Part shown: positions 1 through 6,642 of the stretch, in pieces
How positions within the stretch are numbered: position 1 is the first letter of the stretch
How the letters are laid out: each line of letters begins with the position of its first letter
Source: Chrysochromulina tobinii
Taxonomy: Eukaryota; Haptophyta; Prymnesiales; Chrysochromulinaceae
DNA length: 16,245 nucleotides
Assembly: GCA_001275005.1 (NCBI GenBank)
Contig: JWZX01000314.1
Coordinates: forward strand, 1-16,245
Direction: 5' to 3'
The notes under the pieces: generated by a model
The model's input: only the letters and a program-made list of their open reading frames with translations
Database searches by the model: none
Told to the model about the DNA's origin: nothing
Translations under genes and position numbers: made by a program

Positions 1-453
1 CCTTGAAAATCAGCTCTTTAGACCTTTCGACCCTGATCAGGGGTCACCGACCCTGAACAGGGTTTGCACCGATTTCCCGGATCCTCTCGTTCATTTTGCG
101 GTGTGAACGGAACTTTTTGAGAGACGTCCTGTGTTAACTTCAAACTCTCAACTAGACGGGACACAAATGACGATTTGAAATGAGCCGCGCGGCGCGTCCG
201 TGTCTGTTTAGCTCCGTAGTTTTACCCCAGCATAGGAAATTCCTACGTTTTACTTCGCACTATCCACTAACTACGCACTGGGCTCACTGGAGTGCGTGGA
301 GAGTGCCCGCGGTACCAACTACCATCTGTCTCGCGTCCGACGTCTCTGCTCTGAGAAGCCGAGGAGTTTATCGCGCGCCCCTGCCTCTTATGTGCATGCA
401 ATCGGCATCGAAAAAAAGCACCCCTAAAATGGCAAGAAGGCTCTTGGCCGAAC
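1..453. other. 5' flank of the first gene, no gene recognised
   Basis: This stretch precedes the ATG at 454. The only long frame in it (180-491) has no recognisable domain, overlaps the start of the real gene in another frame, and I treat it as chance. Near the left edge there are two dyad-symmetric repeats (entered separately). The remainder is less GC-rich than the coding parts and presumably holds the promoter and 5' UTR. I see no convincing TATA box or other core element. Confidence 0.5.
29..68. repeat. Two tandem 20-bp units, each with a palindrome
   Basis: Units at 29-48 and 49-68 both start CGACCCTGA. The first contains the perfect 12-bp palindrome CCCTGATCAGGG (31-42) and the second the near-palindrome CCCTGAACAGGG (51-62). 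The spacing of 20 bp puts both dyads at about the same helical face. It could be a protein-binding site or the end of a truncated repeat, but nothing in the window decides this. Confidence 0.55.
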
Positions 454-3079
454 ATGGCAGCGAGTGGTGGCCGCCAAAGGCTTCAGCGTAGGAGGCAGCG
501 AGTGGTGGCCGGTCGCGAGAACATTGCCCTCCTTACTGCAATTTTCGCGACATTGAGTGGCACCAGCGCCATAGCATGGAACGACCCCAATGCGCCCTGG
601 CAAGTGAAAAAGAACGAGCCCACGGTGCACACGATTCAACAGCTGGACAAGCCTGCTATGCGTCTCTACGGCATTTTCTCGACAGTAGAAGGTCCCTGGG
701 GCGCAGGTGGAGGCATGACCTGGACGGATGAAGATGTAGCCGCCGCGTCGCATCTCGAGATGGCATTTCCGGTGCGTTGAGCTGCGGCTTCTCACACCAC
801 CCGCCGGCTCCTCGCCCTGCTCGCCACGTTACGCCCATCGTGCTGCTCGCTCACGCTGTGTTACTGATCGAGACTCGCGGCGCGCGCACCAGATGTTTTC
901 TGATGGCACGGTGGCGAAGCTCGATAAAACCAGCATCATCAAGATCAAGTACAAGAACTTTGGTGGCAGTGGCCAAGCGGCGTTTGAGCCAGGCTTTGTG
1001 GAATCGCAACACCACGAAGATGTCGCCTACTACCGCACAGGCTTGCTCTCGGATGGCATCGACGAGGTGCAGACCACCTTTCGCGTGCGGCGCGTAAGGC
1101 ACACCGACTTTCCGACTGACGCGTCCGTCGCAGCTCCGAGTGGCCTCGACGCCCGACAGACAAGCATCCCTCACAAGAGCACGGTGACCACAATCGACGG
1201 AGTCCCCCAGTGTTCCGAATGCAACTCACGATGTGTGGACGGAGTGCCCTGCCAACACTGGAACCCACTGTCTCCTGGCGGGCTAGTCGCGTCCACCTCG
1301 CCGGGAGATAAATCCGTCCTCAACCAGGAGACCGGCGTCGTCGAGTCGTACGTGACATGGCTGCGCATCGCCGATGAGTACATGAAGATTCTGAAGGTGG
1401 AGCCAGTCTGCGAACTACCTTGCATCTACCCCGATGCGCAAGTCACGGTCGAGCGGGGACTATGGCACTCGCCGAAGCGCTCCCACAACACCGACACCTC
1501 CGTCCTCTCGCCGATTTACCACGGCGAGGGTTGCTACCCTCAGCCGAAGAAGCTCAGCCCCGAAGGATCCTGCCTACGGTATGCCTGGGACCCGGCGAGG
1601 CCCTATGTGGCCGAGTACCTCGCAGATGCCTACAATAGCAGCTACGATGGCCTGTGGCTCGACTGCTTCGGCGCGACGCCCCATCTGGCGTACAATGCCA
1701 TCGGCAACGATATGCGCAAGTTCATATGGAACGTCGCCGAAGACGTCAAGTATGGACTCGACGGCTACGTCGCGGCGCAGCACACTCTCGTGGAGCGCGT
1801 GCGGGAGCTGACGGCGAGGAAGGGCGCGACGCACCTGTACGCCAACAACGTCGACCGATGGGTGAGTGCGCCTGTGCTGCTGAAGCCTCGCGTTCTCCTC
1901 GACGGTGGCGCCAAGGAGAGCTTCGCCATCCGCGTGAATGAAAACGAGCCGTGCACTGCGGGCACTGCGGGCCCGCAGCAAGTGTATCCCGTCGAGGAGA
2001 TCGATTGGATTGCGAATATGAACCAGGTGATGAACCTGTCGGCGGCCGGCCTGCCCACCATGCCCATCATCGGCGACGCGGGCTGCAGATCGCCACAGCT
2101 CGTGAGGGCGCCAAATCGCGAAGAGCTCGAGGACTTCGGGTACGCCTCGTTCTTGCTCGCGGCCGGCACGCGGACCTCGATGTACGGCATCGTGCCGTAC
2201 TATTTTCGCAACGCGACGAAAGGACACGCGGGTGGTTACTATGTGGAGATCCACCCTCGCTACTTCCACCCCATCGGCGCGCCTCAAAAGAATGAAATGG
2301 TGGTCGAAGGCTACCGCATCGCTCCGTGCACGTTCGCCCGACTCTTCGAGACGGCGCTCGTCCTTGTCAACCCGACGGCCCACTGCTCCGACGCGAGCGT
2401 CCCGCTCAACGGCACGTGGTACGACCCGGCAGCAGGCCCAGCCAGCCAGCCCATCACGACGGTGGCGATGGCGCCAGGCAAGGGGCGCATTCTGCTGAGG
2501 TGGCACAGCAGCGATGAGGGAGCAGATCTCGAACAGATCTCGAGCGGACCTCGATCAGATCTCGAGCAGATCTCGAGCGGACCTCGAGCAGATCTCGAAC
2601 AGATCTCGAGCGGACCTCGAGCAGATCTCGAGCAGACCTCCCCACCGCTGGCGTTGCGCATCCCAGACGAGCTGACGAACCCGGAGCAGCCCATCGCAGA
2701 CGAGCTGACGAACCCGGAGCAGCCCATCGCAGACGAGCTGACGAACCCGGAGCAGCCCATGCGAACGGTGCTGAAAAACACGCTGAGCTACGTCGAGAAG
2801 CTGAACAGCGCCGAAGATCAGCTCACCGCCGTCGAGGCAGCCCTCGAACAGGACCCAACAGACGACGAGCTTCTCAAGCTCAAGTCGAATCTACTTGAGG
2901 TCATCATGCTCGAGCAGGTCCGACTTGAGCTCGCGCTCGAGGTCACGGATGGGTCCGAGCCGAAGGGGGGCGTCGTCCCGGGCACCCTCGCGCCCGAGCA
3001 CCTGGAAGTCGGGTGGGCTCATCTTCGAGAGGCGATCAAGGCGGCGGCGGGATCCTCTTCATCTTCGGCCCGAGAGTGA
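454..3079 (+). CDS. Secreted glycoside-hydrolase-like protein (paralog A)
   Basis: Two exons, 454-771 and 893-3079, give 834 residues. The start is ATG at 454, followed by an Arg-rich n-region and a hydrophobic segment ending TSAIA at residue 41, so it is probably secreted. The core has blocks such as DGLWLDCFG (about 358-366), LYANNVDRW and GTRTSMYGIVPYYF. It then has a stretch of the form R-x-F-E-x-A-LVLVNP ... GTWYDPAAG ... GRILL. That last pattern is typical of the C-terminal beta domain of TIM-barrel glycoside-hydrolase-like proteins. This assignment is inference from motifs; no catalytic pair is proven and no substrate can be named. The tail holds two sets of 33-bp repeats and a helical segment unlike the paralog on the other strand. 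A Cys-rich insertion (PQCSECNSRCVDGVPC) is also absent from that paralog. The intron position matches the paralog exactly, which supports the model. Confidence 0.72.
456..511 (+). repeat. 18-bp direct repeat at the start codon, 38-bp spacing
   Basis: GGCAGCGAGTGGTGGCCG occurs at 456-473 and again at 494-511. The 38-bp offset is not a multiple of three, so the two copies are read in different frames (AASGG versus RQRVVA). It is a small duplication of the same flavour as those seen elsewhere in the window. Confidence 0.85.
772..892 (+). other. Intron 1 of paralog A (121 bp, phase 0)
   Basis: Donor GTGCGT follows the codon CCG of EMAFP and the acceptor is GCGCACCAG. Removing it joins LEMAFP to MFSDGTVAKLDKT in frame. 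The opposite-strand paralog has the same phase-0 intron at the same residue with the same donor, but its intron body is different. Without splicing the frame stops at 778-780. Confidence 0.88.
2522..2638 (+). repeat. 33-bp in-frame tandem repeat (ADLEQISSGPR)
   Basis: Three full units (2522-2554, 2555-2587, 2588-2620) plus a partial unit encode the 11-residue repeat ADLEQISSGPR. The DNA is rich in AGATCTCGA sub-repeats. It lies just after the conserved core, where the two paralogs stop resembling each other. Confidence 0.95.
2666..2761 (+). repeat. 33-bp in-frame tandem repeat (DELTNPEQPIA)
   Basis: Three near-identical units start at 2666, 2699 and 2732 and encode DELTNPEQPIA; the last ends in PM instead of PIA. 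The copies are virtually identical at the DNA level, so the expansion is young. It is absent from the paralog. Confidence 0.95.
2765..2935 (+). other. C-terminal helical segment resembling the N-terminus of SPF30/SMNDC1
   Basis: The translated segment reads AEDQLTAVEAALEQDP, then DDELLKLKSNLLEVI. From memory of the family, the Tudor-domain splicing factor SPF30 (SMNDC1) begins with a helix of the pattern QL-x2-VE-x-AL ... ELLKLK-x-DL-x-EVI-x-L. The match is strong over about 40 residues, but no Tudor domain follows. It may be a captured exon fragment fused to the end of a secreted protein. A generic coiled coil is the alternative. Confidence 0.5.
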
Positions 3080-3596
3080 ACGTATAGTGTGTGCATTTTG
3101 CGGTGCATTCACGTAGCGTGTGCAGAGGTTAGGCCAACATGGGATAGAGCAGGCTCCTGGTCCTGGTCCTGCTGATTTTGCTGTGTGAATTGGAGGATCG
3201 CGCGTTCCGGGTTGAACTTTTAGCGGAGTCCGGACGGGAGATCTTCATTTTCGCTCCACATTGACATTCTCACACAGTGCGGGTGCGGCGCTACCACTAC
3301 GATACACAGAAGTCGTACACAGAGCGGCTGCGACGGTGCGCGTCAACGAACGGCCGACGAGCTGCAGGCTCTACACAGGGATGCGGACGGTGGCAACGCT
3401 CGGCCAGATACTCGCCCACGCCGCGGCCATGTGCCTGAGACTCTACTACATGCTAAATGGAGTCGTGGACACACAGAGAGGACCTCTGTGCGGAGGTTCG
3501 CAGCCATCCCCAGCTCGCCCGTACTTACGCAGCCCCTCGAGGGCCCATGCTCCTCTCCGTCTTGAGCTCTTGAAGCTCTGCTGACTCAGTATAGCT
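3080..3596. other. Intergenic region between convergent genes
   Basis: It lies between the stop of paralog A and the stop of paralog B, so it should hold both 3' UTRs and transcript ends. The frames at 3261-3584 (+) and 3446-3667 (-) have no recognisable content. A short stretch near 3175-3193 (ATTTTGCTGTGTGAATTGG) resembles 93-110 at the left edge of the window, possibly a remnant of duplicated flank. I see no clear polyadenylation signal. Confidence 0.5.
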
Positions 3597-6428
3597 TCAC
3601 AATGCAACTGGGCCGAGGATCCCACCCCCACTCGGTGCACCCCCCTTACCTCTCTCCATGAGCGCACGTTGATGATGCCAACGTTGACCCGACGCGATTA
3701 GACGTGAGAGGCTCGCCACAGCCTTCCCCGGGGCGGGTAAGGGCTCTTCGCACGCCGCACCCTCGCATCCCGGTCTAGGCAAGCCCCCAAACACAGGCTG
3801 CCCTGGCACGGGCTCCTCCCCAATACCCTGCCCGGGCTGTAAGATGGGCATACTACCACTGCAGTCAGGACACTGGCTGCACCCGAAGTGGTGGCACTGG
3901 ACCTTGCCAAAGTCGTAGCACCATGCCCCGCACTCGCCTGTCGCCACTGGCATATGATGGCTCGGCGGTGCCGTTTTGGGCGGCGACGTGCATGGTGGCG
4001 ACGTGCGTGGCGACGACGTTTGTGGCGGCGGCGGCAGGGTGAGGGAGGGCGGCGGCCGTGGCGGCGGCGGCGTCGGCAGGCTGGAAGGGATCGATGGTGA
4101 CGGCGGCGGCGGCGACGGCGGCGGCGGAAGCGGCAGAGGCGGCGGCGGCGAAGGAGAAGGCGGCAAAGGAGGAGGAGGCGGCGATAAAGGAGAAGGCGAT
4201 GAAGGAGGCGGCGGAGGCGGCGAAGGAGGCGGTAGCGAAGGAGGTGGCGGCGGCGGCGAAGGAGGCGGCAGCGAAGGAGGTGGCGGCGGCGAAGGAGGTG
4301 GCGGCGGCGAAGGAGGCGGTAGCGAAGGAGGCGGCGGCGGCGAAGGAGGCGAAGGAGGCGGCATCGAAGGAGGCGGCGGCGGCGATGGAGGCGGCTGTTC
4401 TGGCGTACCCAGATCTGGTGCGCTAGAGTCGGTCGGTGGCTGCGGTTGCGTCGGCGTGTGCGCTGAAATGGAGTCGGACAACGGCATGGTCAGCAGAATG
4501 CGCCCCTGCCCCGGCGCCATCGCTACCGCCGTGATGGGCTGGCTGGCTAGGCCTGCTGCCGGGTCGTACCACGTGCCATTGAGCGGGACGTTCGCGTCGG
4601 AGCAGTTGGCCGTCGGGTTGACAAGGACGAGCGCCGTCTCGAAGAGTCGGGCGAACGTGCACGGAGCGATGCGGTAGCCCTCGAGATCCATCGATTGGAA
4701 GGAAGTTTGCCCCGCGAGATAGCCTTTAGTCTGCATGGGCGCGCCAATGGGGTAGAAGTAGCGAGGGTGGATCTTGATGAAGACACCGCCCGTGTGTCCT
4801 ACCGTCGCGTTGCGAAAATAGTACGGCACGATGCCGTACATCGAGGTCCGCGTGCCGGCCGCGAGCAAGAACGAGGCGTACCCGAAGTCCTCGAGCTCTT
4901 CGCGATTTGGCGCCCTCACGAGCTGCGGCGATCTGCAGCCCGCGTCGCCGATGATGGGCATGGTGGGCAGGCCGGCCGCCGACAGGTTCATCACCTGCCT
5001 CATGCTTGACATCCAGTCGACTTCGGCGTTGGGTGAGAGCATAGGATCGCCAGTGCCGTAGCCGCACAACTCATCGTCATGCACGCGGATGGCGAAGCTC
5101 TCCTTGGCGCCGCCGTCGAGGAGAGTTCCAGGCGAAAGCAACACTGGACCACTCTCCCATCGGTCGACGTTGTTGGCGTACAGGTGCGTCGCGCCCTTGA
5201 TCGCAATCTTCGCCCGCACGCGCTCCACGAGCATGCGCTGTGCCGCGACGTAGCCGTCATGGCTGTACCGAACGTTGCCGCTCACGTTCCACATAAACTT
5301 GTGCATATCCTCGCCGATGGCGTTGGATGCAAAGTGGGGATCGACGCCAAAGCAGTCGAGCCACAGGCCATCGTAGAGCGGTTCATACGCTTCGGCCAGG
5401 TAGTCGGCCACATAGGGCTGCGCAGGGTCCCAGGCGTAGCGGAGGCAAGAGCCGCCCCCCTTTGGATGGCAGCCCGCCGCGTGATAGATCGGCGCGAGCG
5501 TCGTCGTGTTCTCACCGTGGGCCTGCGGCATGGAGCCCCAATGGCCCCTCTCGACTGTAACGACCGCGTCGGGGTACTTGGTGGTGTAAAGGTAGGTCCC
5601 GTTGGGCAAGTAGACCTCGGCATCGTCCGGCACGACCTTCACAATCTTCATGTACTCGTTGCCGAGGCGCAGCCACGTCACGTACTTGGTCACGTGCCCT
5701 GTGTTCGCGTTGATGACGGACATGTCCTCGGTCGAGGTGGACGCGACTAGACCGCCAGGCGTTTCCGCGCTCCATTGAATGTAGGGATTTCCGTCGACGC
5801 CGCTCGGTTGCATGGCTTGGTCGGGCCTGTTGTCGTACGGATCGTCGGAGTGCACTGGGCGCCTTATCTTGAATGTTTTCGTCGTGGCATCGATGCCAAA
5901 CGAGAGTAAGCCGGCGCGGTAGTAGGCAACGGCATCGTGGTATTTATCTTCCACCAAGGTTGCCTCAAACGGACCGCTGCCACCAAAGTTCTTGTACTTT
6001 ATCTTGATGACGTCAGTCTTGTCCTCGAGCTTATTCGCGGTGACCTCGGAGACAAACTGTGACGTGAGTCGCGATCCGTCTCACATGTGAGCAAGCAAGC
6101 GGGGCGAGAGGAGTGGGCGGGGTGCGGAGCCCGCTAGCGGGCTGGCTGCTCAACGCACCGGAAATATCATTTCGAGAGGTGATGCCGCGGCCACATCCTC
6201 ATCCGTCCAGACCGTGCTGTCTCCTAACCTGTCTCCGTCGCCATTCTCAGTGTTAGGCTGACCGGGCAAACCCCAAGGACCCTCTACAGTCGAGAAAATG
6301 CCGTAGAGACGCATCGCCGGCTTGTCCAGCAAGGAAAGCGACTGCGCGTGCACCATGGCGTTCTGATATATTGCGAATGCGAGCAAGGCTAGTCGCCCTC
6401 GCTGTCGCCCTCGCTGAAGGGCCGCCAT
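3597..6428 (-). CDS. Secreted glycoside-hydrolase-like protein with proline-rich and Cys-rich tail (paralog B)
   Basis: Exons 6428-6159 and 6056-3597 encode 909 residues. The N-terminus MAALQRGRQRGR plus the hydrophobic run LALLAFAIYQNAMVHA is a likely signal peptide. The next block (LDKPAMRLYGIFSTVEGPWG) is shared with paralog A, as are DGLWLDCFG, LYANNVDRW and the VLVNPTA ... GTWYDPAAG ... GRILL stretch. This suggests a TIM-barrel glycoside-hydrolase-like core with a C-terminal beta domain; activity and substrate are unknown. After the core it diverges from paralog A. It has about 130 residues of proline-rich repeats (SPPPPP and relatives, DNA roughly 4000-4400), typical of wall or extracellular-matrix linkers. 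A Cys cluster C-x3-C-x7-C-x4-C-x2-C-x2-C (about 3862-3932) and a low-complexity end follow. It is divergent from the filamin-like gene, so the 214 bp between them may be a shared promoter. Confidence 0.75.
4000..4400 (-). repeat. Proline-rich low-complexity coding repeat
   Basis: On the + strand this is a GGC/GGA-rich array; read on the minus strand it encodes runs of PPSPPPPP and PSLPPPSPP. Unit lengths vary, consistent with slippage. The reverse frames (poly-Gly and poly-Ala/Lys/Glu) are shadows. Confidence 0.9.
6057..6158 (-). other. Intron 1 of paralog B (102 bp, phase 0)
   Basis: Read on the minus strand the donor is GTGCGT after CCG (EMIFP) and the acceptor is CACGTCACAG. Splicing gives EMIFP followed by FVSEVTANKLEDKT, matching FSDGTVAKLDKT of paralog A. 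A perfect 16-bp palindrome, AGCCCGCTAGCGGGCT (6128-6143), lies 15 nt inside the donor and could form a hairpin. Confidence 0.88.
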
Positions 6429-6642
6429 GGTTTGTTCCTTTTTTGGGTAGCGGATTGCTACACGAGTTGCATGCTAAAACTTCCGAAACCGATTTCTCTC
6501 TCACATCCTGATCCAACCAGTTCCGCCGGCCTTGACTTCCTTGCAAGATTTTGAGCGTCGTATTGGTATCTGCGATTCACACGCACACGCTCATCGATTC
6601 CGCACCCGTCCGGCAGGCGAGAAGTAGGTCGTCCCCGCGCTC
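6429..6642. promoter_or_regulatory. Divergent promoter region between paralog B and the filamin-like gene
   Basis: It is 214 bp between two start codons pointing away from each other, so both promoters and both 5' UTRs must fit here unless upstream non-coding exons exist. A T-run (about 6436-6445) lies next to the paralog B start. I see no TATA box. The call rests on position alone. Confidence 0.45.

Noticed and set aside
180-491. Small plus-strand frame of 103 residues upstream of paralog A
   Set aside because: No recognisable motif. It overlaps the real start in another frame and its composition looks non-coding.
1574-2506. Minus-strand frame of 310 residues opposite paralog A
   Set aside because: Arg/His/Val-rich translation typical of the antisense of GC-rich coding DNA. 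The plus-strand frame is supported by the paralog and conserved motifs.
3976-4677. Plus-strand glycine-rich frame of 233 residues and an Ala/Lys/Glu-rich frame (4058-4426)
   Set aside because: Both are shadows of the proline-rich linker encoded on the minus strand, where flanking sequence matches a paralogous gene and a signal peptide precedes it.
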